In this document: positions 28,244-41,200 of the stretch, in pieces
Layout of the letters: each line of letters begins with the position of its first letter
Numbering within the stretch: position 1 is the stretch's first letter
DNA from: Pleurotus djamor
Lineage: Eukaryota > Basidiomycota > Agaricomycetes > Agaricales > Pleurotaceae
NCBI GenBank assembly: GCA_029747585.1
Contig: JAPEVF010000079.1
Span: forward strand, 55,768-119,767
DNA: 64,000 bases
Direction of reading: 5' to 3'
Notes under the pieces: model-generated
The model's database searches: none
What the model was told of the DNA's origin: nothing
Seen by the model: the letters and a program-made list of their open reading frames with translations, nothing else
Position numbers and translations under genes: made by a program

Positions 28244-30096
28244 TTAGAGGCATTGAGAGTACCCTGTGTGGACATTGTGAGCGAGGTGAAACTTAGAGGT
28301 GAAGGAAGGGGCTTACAGGGGTTGGAGAAGGTGCAAGTAGAGCCAGCCTCGCAGACTGTGGGTCCGCTGTAGCCTTGACCACCGCATTGTCCCCACTTGG
28401 GAACAGTAGCTCCTCCAGTGGGTGTTGGCACAACGGTGGAAGAGGAGGTAGAGCTGACGGGGGGAACGACCGAGGAAGACGAAGAGATGGGAGGGTTGCC
28501 ACCGCTGAAAGTGGAGCCGAGGGTACCGTACTTGATGTTCGAGAAGGTGACGGACGCGTTGGGGTGGTCGCGCTCGACATCGGCGGGGTCGCCAGACGAG
28601 GTCGGGCAAGCACCACGGCTCACACCAGGCTCAGAGGGGCTCTTGTCGAGGGGGTAGTCAGAGTCCAACCACAACATGTGGGCGGCGTGGTCACTCCACA
28701 AGGACATGATCAAGACCATTCCATTGGCAATGGATTGACCCATCTTGGTGGTGGCACCGTTGGTGTTGTAGTAGTGGTTGTCGCCGAACAAGGTCTTTTG
28801 GGCAACGCAGAAGTCGTCGGAGATCGAGTTGTACTGGCTGAGAGTGGGGAAGGTGGCGAACGAGTTTTCGTAGACGACGTTGCCCTGGACGTATTTGCGG
28901 CGGATCTCAACGAGGTCACCATTGTCCTGGCCATTGTGAGTGATGAACCTGTTCGTATATTTAGTCAAGATAATCCAGCAAGATTGTGAGCGAGACCACG
29001 TACTGAGTAATGACAGTGACCTTTTGGGTCGTGTCGATGGTCTTGCCACGACCAAGGAAGTCACGGTCACCCATGCGGTAGGAGTTGAAGTCACATCCAT
29101 CCTTATCGCAAACACCACCGTAGCGGTTGGAGCCGTCACCGCACTCGTTGCCGGAGCAGCGGTATGGGCCAAAGTCGCGGCAGACGTGGGGGGTGTAGGC
29201 GGTGGCCTCAGAGTTGGCTTCCCAGATATCCATCTCAGGGCAGCAGGATCCGTAGCGACCGTTTCCGGCGTTGCTATCAGTTCCAGATGGGTTCCAGTCG
29301 AGAACGTTGGCCTAGAGAGCACACATGAGCGACTGCGTCATTCCTCCAGTGGTGAGATGGCCTACCTCTCCGTTGATCCACTTGATGTCGTGGGGGCACT
29401 GAGCGTCACAGTATCCAGTACCGTAGCGAGCACCAGCCTAGTCGACAGTCCATTAATTTTCACTGCAACCAATCTGCTGTTCGGAGAATACATACGTTGT
29501 TGCCAGTGTAGCGAGCCTTGCCACCATCGCGCTCCATCTCAGAGAAGTAGAGGGCACCGTTGAGACCACAGGGCAAGTTCGACATGTCAACATCGAACGT
29601 AAACTCCTTGTTCAACAAGCTGAACATAAGGTAGTTGTCTTGATCGTCCAAGAGGTAGACACGCGAGCCGACGTTGCGGGAGTGAGGTCCGTTGGTGACG
29701 AAGCGGAGAGTCAAGGCGTTGCCGGACGTGGTGATACCGTAGGTGCTAGAGTAGTCAGCACCATCAATAGCGCAGTTGGAAGCGCAGGTGGTGGGGTTGG
29801 GGCAGAGGGTAGTATCCCAAGCGTTTCCAGTGTAGCAGTTCTAGGGCGATTGTGTTTGTCAATATTGTGATCAAAGCCTGCAGACAGATATGAAGACTTA
29901 CAGTGGAACCAGAGGTAGAGTGAGTCCAGCGCCAGTTGGAGTCGAGCACAACGGACTTTTGCTGGGTGGTACATCCGCTAGCGGTACATTGCTGGATGGT
30001 GATGGGAGGGTGGTTTTCAGCNGTCAAGGTACCAACTTGCTGACCGAGGACAGCAGCGGCGAAGGTGAAGGCAATGAGAGCGGATTTGCGGAACAT
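28244..30096 (-). CDS. Cellobiohydrolase I (GH7) with C-terminal CBM1, copy 2
   Basis: Same enzyme and layout as the copy at 9892-11744, on the opposite strand. It has the signal peptide [18 protein letters not shown], catalytic strand [11 protein letters not shown], linker, and a CBM1 ending WYSQCL. It is an intact 523-residue frame with five introns of 61, 58, 54, 55 and 53 nt at the same positions as copy 1. The few protein differences include [12 protein letters not shown] where copy 1 has [12 protein letters not shown], and PPISS where copy 1 has PPTSS in the linker. Exon DNA differs by only a few percent, mostly at third codon positions, while introns 1, 3 and 5 are strongly diverged. 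The N at 30022 lies in the codon after TL near the mature N-terminus and does not shift the frame. Both copies span 1853 bp from ATG to stop. Confidence 0.96.
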
Positions 30097-30191
30097 TTTT
30101 GAGAAGTGAAGCTGGAGGAAGCCTGAAGACCACTGCGATGAAGCTGTTGGTGAAGAGACCGATGGTGAAGAAAACCTGTTTTTCGAGGAGG

Positions 30192-30199
30192 TTTATATA
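30192..30199 (-). promoter_or_regulatory. TATA box of cellobiohydrolase gene 2
   Basis: On the minus strand tatataaa lies about 96 bases before the ATG at 30096, matching the spacing in copy 1. Confidence 0.7.
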
Positions 30200-31479
30200 G
30201 TACTCGTCCGGATAATATCTGGTGCATGACACTCTTTCTGCAACAAGGTCGACGATCATGGTTGCGCTGTACGGCTGAGCGTAGCCGAGGAGACACCGAT
30301 AGCTCGTTTGAACGNCACAAGCAAAGCCAGTGGTCGGTCTGATGAACAATATTGGCGGACTATGACCGTAAGTCAAGATTTCCGTAGTGCGAGTGGAGGC
30401 TGTATGAGGCTGTATGCTCCGAATCCATGAGTGCTCCACATTATTCCGCGTACCAAGACGCCGGTGGGCGGGACAGAGAGTCGAAGGTTTTCTTGTCCAA
30501 GTTCAATGTTCATCGTGGTCTGCAGATCAAGATGCCTTTACCGAAGAGCCCCCGCACAAGTAAAGGGACGAAACATAGGTGGCTAACCTTGGCAAGGATC
30601 AACTGTGGAATATCGAAACCCAAGCCGGAGATGGTGTCTAGAGAGTCTGCTTGCAAGCCACAGCAAGAAATCATCGATGGGTATTCAATTGAACCAATCA
30701 TGGCGGCAAGATGGTGGTAATGTCCATGGGGTAAGCGTTCGCTACTCCAGACCACTCCCCCATGGGCGGTTGCTTTGAAGTCGTCTTCTCGGAAAAATCT
30801 GTCGCCCCTACGTTGCCGCTACGCAACAGCAATTCAAATGACCTGATCTTCGCCCGTCCAGAAAGGCTTGTTTTTTTCGGAGGCTTTTGTGCAGGGTTCT
30901 GGACTAAGAATTTCGAGCTAGCCCCAAATCTGTTCTTTATNNNNGNNNNTNCNNCNTCGTTCTTGAGCTCCCACCTCTTCGACTAGAACAACCCGCAGTT
31001 GATACAGTCTTGAACGATTTGTGTTGGCACCGATGGATCAAAGTACATGTCGCGTGGTGTCTAGAACTTCAGATGCTGTCACCGAAGAGTTTCCGCATTT
31101 CCTGGGCTATCAGACCAAGACAGGACGAGCACAACTAGAGACTTTGTGGCCATGCTGGCACCTTTCTTTCCCCAAAGCATCTGCTGCGTGAAAGAGTTAT
31201 CCGAATATCACTTCAAGGAGAGAAAAATGATTGAATGAACAGTCGAAGTGCCACTAAACAAACCCGCCGCTTCAGGTTCCAGGTCCACTTCTTGATGGGC
31301 ATGCACTTCTCGTGATCTTGATCGATCAACGGTTCAACTACGAACTTTGAATTACTTCCTGGTTAGAAGANGTGAGGGTCTCCGTAAGCCATTGTAAAAG
31401 TTTTGAATANGTANTNNGGTTGACTGTCTTCATTATGAACCCCATAAGCGCCAACAGTTAATGATAGACAACATCTTAC
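30200..31479. other. Gene-poor region with ambiguous bases
   Basis: Upstream side of cellobiohydrolase 2. A patch of Ns at 30941-30956 and further single Ns (31371, 31410, 31414, 31416-31417) show poor sequence quality. A minus-strand stretch near 31100-31200 reads LWGKKGASMATKSLVVLVLS but is soon stopped. No supported gene. Confidence 0.4.
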
Positions 31480-32398
31480 AGTTTTTGAGTGGCCCGAGAA
31501 TCTCTCAGGTCACCTGGTTGACGAGGGGGAGTGAGTCGGGCATAAGCGAGTCCTCGTAGGCCATACGTAGAAGTAAGTTTCTTTGGTTCTTGGCTATTGA
31601 GCCTTCCACTAGTTCGTCGAGCATCGGATCTATCAAGATTTGAGTATGCTCATCTTGAACGATCTATCCTTGAACATCAGGATCGACGACGTCGCTCCAC
31701 TCGCCAAGTCGCCGGATGACTTCGAGGAAATAAACATTTTGACTCGTATATGNACTCATCTAAGACCAAGTGTCAAGAACGAAGTGGAGTAGTTTCTACG
31801 TGCCAAGGGCGACGAGCGCTCAAGTGTGGAGTATGGGAGACAAGGTAGTTCAGCCCAAGCGATGAAAGCAGATAAGAGGCTGAGCCAATTGCGCCATGCG
31901 CGCATCTGATATATATCACTTCAGCGAATTAGACCTTCAAAGAGATCGACATGGAAACGATCTCCGTGTGGCTCCGATTGCGCAACTTCGTTATCAAGAA
32001 GGTCTGCCCAGCGAGTAAGTGCATTTCTTGGTACATCCGAAGCAGTGATAGCGGACAAGAGCTTCTCCTAGATTCGCCAGAGTAGTATCCTTGGGTCTTG
32101 TAACGTGATGAACACCAAGTTCAAGGCCGAGTGCGAATTTTGGGAATGCGTGAATGAGTGTCGAAGTCGTTGTCGTGGGTTGATAGAGCAAACCGACGGG
32201 TTTGTATACATTCTCGTAGAGTCGCATGTGTAGATGGTGGTTCAATACGTTGGATGTATCATCATGTGGTATAGAACGTCGGATGAGGTGCTCTTCTAAA
32301 GTGAGATCGCGAGCAATTTCTAGGTGGTCCCGGAATTCTGGGCCAGAGAGAAGCAGAGATGGGGCTGTGAGGGAGAGTTTGAGCCCAATACTAACCAC
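31480..32398 (-). pseudogene. Degenerate gene of unknown family
   Basis: The minus strand is clearly coding-like in pieces but not in one frame. The first block (32398-31994) reads LLLSGPEFRDHLEIARDLTL, LNHHLHMRLYENVYKPVGLL and LANLGEALVRYHCFG, then meets a stop. One base out of frame it resumes as ALTRWADLLDNEVAQSEPHG and FHVDLFEGLIR. After about 200 bp it continues as VYFLEVIRRLGEWSDVVDPD, an in-frame stop, then HTQILIDPMLDELVEGSIAK and MAYEDSLMPDSLPLVNQVT. At least two frame breaks or stops remain that simple introns do not remove. I do not recognise the family. Either a pseudogene or a real gene in a badly sequenced stretch (N at 31753). Confidence 0.5.
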
Positions 32399-33035
32399 AC
32401 CCGAGAAGTCAAAGGCAGGTCAATGGGCCGAAGATCCGCCGGGGCAAACTTTTATGAGCGTCTATCTAATCTTATCTGGGCGCTATTCCCTGTCTTTGTA
32501 GGGGCGCCCCTAGCTGGGCGAATCCGAGCACTTTTGTTGGAGACAATAAGTAGGCCACGATTCTGCGGGTTAGCTACCGAAAACTAAGTTCATTACTTCA
32601 TTTTCAGCTTAAGGGGATACTGCGGTCCACTCAGAGTCCTTGTTCAAGGCAACTGGCCTCAAAGCGACTGGGCTTCTGAGAGAGCGACACGATGCTACGT
32701 CCAGAAGATCGACTTCGAGAAGGGGATACATCAAGAATGATTTTCGAAGCCACTAGCAAAATCCGAAGAGACTGCTTGCGCAGGAGTAAAAGCAGTGGGT
32801 GATAAATTTTAGAGTACCACCAAGTAGCTGGCGTATTATCACGACTGGCCCCGAACTGGCCCTGCGGTTTTGCTAGCACAACGGCCTCGCAGCTTTCAAA
32901 TTCGGCATACCGATGCCGAGTCCCACCCCAGCAGCAGGCACGTGAAGCCCCTGAGTCGGGTTCCATTTTTGGACCCCGGTCCCCAATCCGTCCCCCTTCC
33001 CCTCCNTCCTCCTCCTCCGTTCTCGCCGTCGTCCC
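32399..33035. other. Intergenic upstream of TIM44
   Basis: No gene supported. Pyrimidine-rich run (cccccttcccctcc...cctcctcctccg) with an N at 33006 directly before the TIM44 start, as in other promoters here. Confidence 0.45.
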
Positions 33036-34693
33036 ATGCTGCCCCGTCATCTTCAACGTCTCGCCACTCGCTCGGCTTGTCGTCGCTCCCTTGCGCGAAC
33101 GTTCCCAAAGCAAGCGTCATGCGCAGCATCCTTCCACTCATCTTCACGACGTAGCAATGAATCTCCGAAATCCCCCTTCCAAACTTTCGTTGATGTTTTG
33201 AGAGAAGAGCTCCGGAAGAATCGGGAGTTGCAAGAAAATGTGAAGCAGCTGCAAGGAGATGTTGATAAGTTGCAAGACTCAGAGTCTATGAAAAAAGCAC
33301 GCGCTGCGTACGAACGCGCACGGGTACGTTCCACCAACGGAATGTCGGGCTGACGTGTAAATTCTTACCCATTCATATTAGCTGGCTTCGAGTATCAAAG
33401 AGAATCCGCGACTACGAGCGGCTGCAGAAGAACTGAAGAAAACTGGTGTAAAAGTCGGAGACGCTGTCTCGGAGGCCCTGAAAACCATGGAAGAGAGCGA
33501 GCTAATGCGCGCTGTGAGTTGTACCCCCTCGTCTGCGCTTCCTGTGCTCTAAATCGGATTGCAAAGATCTCGAAAGCATCTGCTGCCGTGTCTTCTACCA
33601 TAGCTTCGACGACAGAACCGATACGGAATACCGCTGCTTATAAAACACTCGCAGACACCGTGGTGGAGGCATTGGATGACAGTGGGAGTGCGAAACATGC
33701 GGGCTTCGAAGAGAAGGAGGCGCGTCGCTTGCGTCGTCAGAAACGCTTAGCGAAGGCTGGAAAAGATGGAGGTCTTGGGAGAGGCCGCGTTGCTGCAAAT
33801 CCCGAGTGCGGACGATTTTATTTCTGACCTCCAAACCCCTGACGCGCCTTTTTGTAGGGCTGGCTCTTCCGTTGTCCTTCACAAGGACTCGCCGAAGCAG
33901 GAGAAGTGGAACCAAATCAAGGAGCGCAGCGCTATATTCCGAGCCTACAACTCACTGAAGCAGCGATATGACGAATCCGAGCACCCGGTGGTGTCTTCGG
34001 TGCGATCCGTCACGGACACCATCGGTTCTTGGTTCGAGGAGACGGAAACCGCTCAGGTTGCCCAGCTGATGAAAATATTGGATCCTAGCTTTACCAAGGA
34101 GGGCTTTGAGCGTGACCTTCGCGAATACATCATTCCTGAAGTTGTTGACGCGTACTTGAGTGCCGATCAGCCATCTTTGAAGGCTTGGTGTGGCGAAGCG
34201 GTATATCCTCTCTTCATCATTCTTGGCTAGGTCTAATTCCAGTTATTCTAGACATATAACGTCCTCTGGGCTACAATGGAGCAATATCTACGTCAGGGAC
34301 TCGTTAGCGACAGTAAGGTCCTGGACATCAGGCAGGTTGACGTGCGTGTCCCTTCGTTTCGTAGCCTTTTTCGATATTTACGCTATCCATTAGGTTTCTG
34401 ACGGGAAGATTCTCGAAAACAATGTTCCCGTGTACATTGTTTCGTTCTCCACACAGGAAGTCCTTCTCTTCCGGAACGCTAAAACAAGAGAAATTGTTGT
34501 TGGAGCGGATGACAAAGTGGAGCAGTGTACCTATGTTGCTGCGATCACCCGAATGGAGGAAGACTTGGATAATGAATTGACTGGGGGGTGGAAAGTTGTG
34601 GAGGTGCGTCGCAGTTCATCTTCTTCATGCCCGCTGACTAACCCATTGTACCAACTCCAGATGGCACGGAGGTCTGCACGGGCGTACCTTTAA
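33036..34693 (+). CDS. TIM44: Mitochondrial import translocase subunit TIM44
   Basis: Peripheral inner-membrane protein that tethers mtHsp70 to the TIM23 channel. The start at 33036 yields an Arg/Ser-rich presequence, MLPRHLQRLATRSACRRSLA, ending near FHSSSRR. A coiled-coil-prone segment follows (LREELRKNRELQENVKQLQG, DKLQDSESMKKARAAYERAR). The middle (KASAAVSSTIASTTEPIRNT) leads to the conserved C-terminal TIM44 domain: QIKERSAIFRAYNSLKQRYD, ETETAQVAQLMKILDPSFTK, FERDLREYIIPEVVDAYLSA, VLDIRQVDVSDGKILENNVP, and VYIVSFSTQEVLLFRN. It ends MARRSARAYL. An intron at about 33806-33857 must be removed to join RVAANPE to AGSSVVLHKD; ignoring it gives a false stop. About 490 residues, as usual for the family. 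Intact. Confidence 0.95.
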
Positions 34694-35032
34694 GCTGCTG
34701 TGAAAAGTATCAAGCCTACTACTTACTCTCTGCGCCATTTAATTTCGTGCACATACATCTTGCTAATTCGTTGGTTGCTTTCACTCACGCTGTTTATCCC
34801 TACTCATTATCTAGACTTCGCAATGCTATCAGTTTGGGCGAAAACCATCGTAACATTCCTCATTGCCTTGCGACTCACCTCGCCGCAGATACAGCCTTAC
34901 ACTTACCGACCTTCTTATGACTGATGGGAGCACTCAAAGGTTATTTATACGGAGGCGCCGTGTGATCATCACGCACCGCTTTCGTGTATATAACGGCCGC
35001 TTCACCCACTTTTCGTGCTCGAACTCTCGGCC
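34694..35032 (+). promoter_or_regulatory. Intergenic region with TATA-like box
   Basis: Holds the 3' flank of TIM44 and the promoter of the DUF6535 gene. tatataac at 34987-34994 lies about 45 bases before the ATG at 35033. Confidence 0.5.
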
Positions 35033-37924
35033 ATGTTTTCGACGCTGGCTCAAGGCCCGTCCCGACCCAATACACCCTCCTCCTACCAAATGAGGATGTA
35101 TGCTTCCTCCGATAGCATTCCGAGCTTTGATACGCCATTCCAATCGCGCGCACGTCCTAAAAGAACCTTTCCCATGGACTTTGAAGATAATTCCAACGAG
35201 CCCTTTCCAGGCACTGGTCTCCACGCACCCAAGGTCACTTTGCAACGCTTGCTCTGGACAATTCAACTAATCCGGTCATAGCGATCCACCTCCCCCGAAG
35301 AAATTCGCGTCCAGAACCGTGTTAATTCTACCGGAAACTCCCAAAGAAGTCGTGGTAGGTTGGCTACGACAAGAAGTCGCATCCCACTAGCCTCACTTTT
35401 ATGCAATGATAGTCCGCAAAGCCAGTGCTTACGTCGACAAGGATCCCGAGTCAAATCTTTTGGGTGTCTGGGATACCTACATCGATGTCTCTATGAAATC
35501 GGATGCAGCCCTTCTGGAGGGTTGGAATCGAAGTATGGACGTGCTATTGGTTTTCGTAAGTCAACTCAGTTCATTCTATATTACCTTCAGCTTAGTTTCC
35601 CATTTTCGCAGACTGGTCTCTTTTCGGCGGTTTTGACTACCTTCTTGATAGAATCGTACGAACAACTGAACCCTGATCCCTCTGACGCCACCAACTTACT
35701 CCTCACGGAGATCGTTGCGCTGTTGAGGAATGATTCGTCTTTCCAGTCGGTCACCCAGCCTCCGCCCCATCTTAAGCAGACTGGGTATGTAAATGGGCTT
35801 TGGTTTGCTGCCCTTTCGTGCAGCCTCTCGACAGCACTTATATCGATGTTGGCGAAACAGTGGCTTCAGCATTACCAATTACATGATTCGGGATCTTCAC
35901 ACCAACGCGCCCGTTCCCGTCAAATGAAGTTCATGCAACTACAAGCTTGGAAGGTCCCTGTCATCATCAATTGCCTTCCATTACTCCTCCACGTCGCCCT
36001 ACTGCTCTTTTTTGCTGGCCTCGGCATTCTACTCTGGACCGCAGATCTTTCGGTCGCCATTTCTACATCTGCCATCTGCATCGTCGCCTATGGTTTCTAC
36101 CTATCATCAATTGCACTCCCGTTCATCTTCCCGAATTGTCCCTATTATCATCCAATCTCAAGGTATCTCCTCACCCTCAACCGACCCCCACGGACCCAAC
36201 ATCCCCTTCTTCGGTGGACTGTCACCAAAAAGTGAGCCTTTGTCATCCGAGTGAGCCTGGCGACCCATCTAATCGAACGTAGCTGTTATTCAGATGATGA
36301 ATTGGATGCATTGGCACTCGCGTGGCTTCTCACATGTTCGAATGATGTTCATGTCCGAAACGAAGCCTTGCGAGGTATTGCCTCCTTACCCCTCGGTTTC
36401 TCTGCGTTACATATACTACTAGACGCAGGTGCAGAAGAAATGGCTTTGATTGCGTTCGAGGACTGTTTCCAGAAGGACGATACGGCGGATATACAGTGGA
36501 ATTTGGTGGATTCCTCTAGCGCCGAGGTCTTTTGCAGGACCTGGCTCAATCTCACATGGACTTTCGACACCCAATGGCCCCTCCATCTGCTAGATCCATT
36601 GTGGGTTCTTCAAGACTTGATGGAGTATCCCGATGCCCGTGCTATCGCGACTTGCGCGGTCGCCAAGTCTTCGCCCGACTCTATGCAGGCCCAGTGGGAG
36701 GTCATCTCCTTGCTCGGGCAGAGTGTATATGGTCGTATACGATTATCAAACACCACCTGCCTGTGGCTTTTAGAAACCATCTCAGATACACTTTGTCGAT
36801 GGGAAATGCCTCAGGCTGTCGTAGAAGAGACGGCAGTCAAATCCATTTCCATCCTACTTCAGCTCTTCTGTGATCACCAAGATTCCCCGGGGAACTCGAA
36901 GTTGCGTTGCGCTGCTGCACATTGTCTCCACTTAATGACAGTCCCACTTTCCAAACGCGAGCTCTTCCATTCGGCTGAACGAAGGTCGCATGTATACACA
37001 AAGCTTATGGTACAAGCACTCTCTTGCATTGCCGAAGCGCCACAACGGTTCCGCATAACAAACAAGCAACTGGACATGATTGCCCGGCTCCTTGCGCGAT
37101 TCGCGACTGCGATTTTAGATCCTTCCAACGATACTCCAAACTCGCTACAATATGTCGCGAGGTCCAGTATATCCAAGTTGATGGCCGAGGGAAGGATATC
37201 CCTCAGCACAGTATCTGAAAACGTCCTTACTGATTCGCTGCAATTGATATACCCCCCAGCCGGTCTACACCCAAGTTATCACGCGGACTTCGCCACACAT
37301 CTGGTCGAAAATATCGAATTATCCATCAACCCAGACATCGTCAGCTGGTCCATCCGCTGTCTCGAATATATACTACGACGACCGTCCCCGCCGTTGATCT
37401 CTGAATTCGTTGGGAGGAATGGCATCGATATTGTCCTTCGTGCGGCAAGGATGAGTACAGATTCCGACCGCCTTCACGTAGATGGCTTAAGGGCTATCTG
37501 CACCTTCGTGCGAAGCAGTGCCCACCTCGTCGGTAAACAGGACCCGGATTTCTATGCAAAGATTTTTGGCTCAGATTTCTTCAATGCACTTCTGCTGGTA
37601 TTGAACGCGCGCTCAGACTCGGTCTATCCACAACTCAGGCCTGCTTGGTGGTTGTCTGAAGTGCATCACCACTGGATCCCCGCTCTGACGGTCCTATGTC
37701 GTGTTCGTCCCCACCTCGAAATTTGGCGCCCTATCATCAGCAGCATCATTGAATTTGCGGATACCCATGACACGACATTCTTGAAGGATGTCGTCGCCAG
37801 TTTGACAGTCATGGTCAACCTGATAGGACTTGAAAACTTGGGCGATGTTTCGATTTATCGGCTTGCCGACATTGGGGGGTCCCACGACCACAGAGGCATC
37901 GGTGTCCACGTCAAATTCGTCTGA
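35033..37924 (+). CDS. DUF6535 membrane protein with long helical C-terminal region
   Basis: Belongs to an Agaricomycete-specific family with no known activity. The N-terminus is polar (MFSTLAQGPSRPNTPSSYQM). After two introns (about 35233-35279, 35350-35415) comes the DUF6535 core: VWDTYIDVSMKSDAALLEGW, NRSMDVLLVF|TGLFSAVLTTFLIESYEQL, LWFAALSCSLSTALISMLAK, and VPVIINCLPLLLHVALLLFF. The core carries four or five membrane segments. An intron at 36232-36282 joins LLRWTVTKN to CYSDDELDALALAWLLTCSN; without it the gene looks like two. The remaining about 550 residues are helical and Leu-rich, armadillo-like in feel, and end GVHVKFV. No catalytic motif. The splices were chosen because each keeps the frame and restores family sequence. 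Confidence 0.83.
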
Positions 37925-38263
37925 GGCAACCGTCCGATAGAGACCCCTCGATCCGGAGGCAATATATGTTTGTAATACGGATGACATATCCACCTACTTC
38001 TCCAACCCCCTCCTGTCCCTCATCGTGAGGTGGCAGACTTTCCGCCCAGCTGGTCTTCGTTCCTTGTACCTCAGCATGGCATCACGTTCCATCCCCTTGT
38101 ACGAGATAATGTTGCGCGGATGCATGAGCTTCCACTCTAACTCGCGCCTTCGCTCGCATGTGCCTTGCCAGCTCGTTATATACCATCCAAGGCCGAACTT
38201 GTTCCATTGTTATCCCTAGAATATAAAAAGTCATCTAATACATCCAAAATTTAGGCGTCCTAC
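37925..38263 (+). promoter_or_regulatory. Intergenic region with TATA box of GH44 gene
   Basis: tataaaaa at 38222-38229 lies about 40 bases before the ATG at 38264. No other feature seen. Confidence 0.55.
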
Positions 38264-41200
38264 ATGGCTTTCTCTCTGAGTCTCCGAAGGCTCGTTGCTG
38301 CTGCTGTGTTACTCGGTTCATCTGTATTTGCAGATGACTTGAACATCTACACCGACGATGCGCTCGCTTCTGGTTGGGAGAACTGGAGCTGGGGAAGCAC
38401 GATCAACTTCGCTGCCACTGACGTTGCCGACGGTTCGAGCAGTATCTTCGTCGAATCTGCTTCTTGGTCAGCCCTCTCCTTGAAGCTCGGCCAAGGTACT
38501 TTCAAAGACTATGCGGGGCTACGCTTCGACATCGCGGTATGACTCTTCACACTACCCGGGTCTCCTCGAGCCGATGTAGCTTATGTTCAATTTGTAGGGG
38601 TCACAACCGGCTTTGAATATCTACTTCGACTCTGTGGCAGACGGTGTCACATCGCCATCCATCCAACTCTCCTCAATCAGTCAATCAGTGACGCCTGGAG
38701 AGCTTACCTCTCTTTTGATCGATTTCAATAGCCTTCCCGGCTCTGGAGGTCAATTGGTAAACCTTCCTTTGTCCCTTCCCGATTGACTCGCTTAATTCGA
38801 TTGTCGAATCAGCCCGATGCCAATTGGGACCGTCTCACTTTCCAAGCCTCGGCGGACAGCGCCAGCGTAAGTCTCTGCTCACGATGCTGAGATCTTGGCT
38901 AACTTGTTCGCTCTCATGACCTATCATATTGGATGTAGTACCATCTCGACAATATTGTCCTCGTGGAGGTGGGTTACCATTTGCTTCCTTTCGATTGGCA
39001 GTTGAACATACGCACGCATACTACTTAGTCTATCATCATAGAACCCAAGTTCCTCAGTGCCGAGCCGATCGCCAATGATGTTATTGCCGTTACAACTGTC
39101 GGTGACGTCGATTTTGGGACAGTTAGTGTCAGCCTGAACGGGCAGGTCAGTGTACACGCTTCATCCTGCCTTGTGTTCGTGCCTTCACTCATGGGTAACC
39201 TTCAGGATATCGTTTTCACTTCAGAGTCATATACACCCGTCGATGCCCCCTCTAAGTCAATCACCTACCTCTCACTTAGCTCTTCGTTCGCTCCTGGATC
39301 GCTTGTTATTTCTGCTGGAGAGCTCACAGCGAACTACACTTTGCCCGCCGTGCAATACGCAAGGTGATCGTTGACTTCGTTACGTTCCTCTACTCTATGT
39401 CACTAACTGAAACATATTTTAAAGTATCGTCCAATCAGTCAATCATCCTATCAACCCCCATATTTACGGAGTCAACTTCCCTCCTCGAGCAAGCTATATC
39501 TATAACCTTGGTGTTACCCTTTCTCGATGGGGAGGCAACGCCGTGACACCATATAATCCATTCGGACACTATACTAATGCTGGATTTGATTGGTACTTTG
39601 AAAACCGCAACGCTGACTGGGGTTCAGCCGATGAATGGATAGGATGGGTCAGCGGAGCTGGCTCGGACACCATCATGACGGTCCCAGCGTAAGGCTCTTC
39701 AATTGTCCGGGGGTGCAGCTTTTTGACGTTCTGATAGCTTGGATTGGGTCGCCAAAGACGCAACTTCATATTCGTACCCGAGGTCCATTTATCCAGGTGA
39801 CAACCCATGCCGTTGTGATTCTTGGCTTTTGACTAATACCCCGTTTGACCTACTTAGACCAGCAAGCCTTCGACCCCTTCAACTCCGATGCAGGAAATGG
39901 GCGATTCCCCAATGGATCGGCACTCACTCCCCATACTGATCCCACCCTTGCCTACACCCCATGGAATACATCTCTGGCCGAACAATGGCTATCTGGTCTC
40001 ACCAACATACCCACTATTCTCGCCCTCGATAATGAAATTGAGATTGCTGACCACACTCATCAAGACATGCATCCTGAGTATGTGTTTCCCTAGTTCATCG
40101 TGAGCTACAGACGCTGAGAGGCTTGGACTAGACCCGTCGGTTATGACGAAGAACTTGAGCGAATGATAGCCTTCGCACGAGCCTCTAAGGCTGCCCTGCC
40201 TGACGTCGCTGTCGCCGCTCCTATGACATGTTCCTGGTGGTTCTGTGAGTGCCACCCCAGAATACACGCTAAACAACCTCGCTGACCGTCGCTTGCCAGA
40301 CTGGACTAGTGCACTTGGTTGGGCAGATACAGCGGCGCATTGGAACACCGATTTCCTTCCATGGTTCCTCCAGGAAATGAAGAAAGCTGAGACGACGTAC
40401 GGAAAACGCCTTCTTGACTACTTGGATATCCATTACTACTTCCAACCGGACACGAGCGCAGAAGATGCTGCCGCGAAGGCTTTGAGACTCAGGATGACTC
40501 GCAGTCTCTGGGTGAGGTCGTCCTCCAACTCCTGATGAATCCCTGTCTTATATGTGGCATATCTAGGACAAATCATATGTGGACGAATCGTGGATAGGAG
40601 CTGACCCTCAAAACCACCAATGGGAACCAGACCGCGTCCAACTCGTTCCTCGCTTCCGTACCCTGATTGACATTCACTACCCAGGAACGAAGCTGGCCAT
40701 CAGTGAATGGAGCTCTACCAATGATAATGACATTACGGGTGGCTTAGTTACCGCCGACTCTTTGGGTATTTTTGGAAAGTACAAGGTCGATGCAGCGACA
40801 TACTGGTATCAACCAGACGAAATGGGGCCTGTTGGTTTGGCCTTCTGGTTATATCGAGGGTAAGTCCCTGTCGTCCATCACCTCATACAGACTCACGTTG
40901 CTCCATTTTACATCCCAGATACGGCGTTTTCTTCGGTTCAAATAGCGCTCAGGTCAACCTTGCCTCTCCCAACCCAGATACCTATGGCATCTACGCCGCC
41001 ACTGAAAACAATAAACTGTCTCTTGTCATTGTCAACAAAGATACAAAGCCTCTTGCCTTTGACTTGTCCAACGTTCCTTTCGGAACATACTTCCTCCGTC
41101 ACTTCGGTGGCGCGTCTGGGGTTGCCAAGTGGCAGGTACGTGTTGTTGTCTTCGTGGCTTCTGATAGTAACCATCGGACTCATCCATTCCACTTAGACCA

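Noticed and set aside
28375..28989. 204-codon open frame on the plus strand with a Gly/Val/Asp-rich product
   Set aside because: It is the exact antisense of cellobiohydrolase 2 exons. The matching shadow (10981-11310 and others) occurs opposite copy 1. Biased codon use creates long antisense frames.
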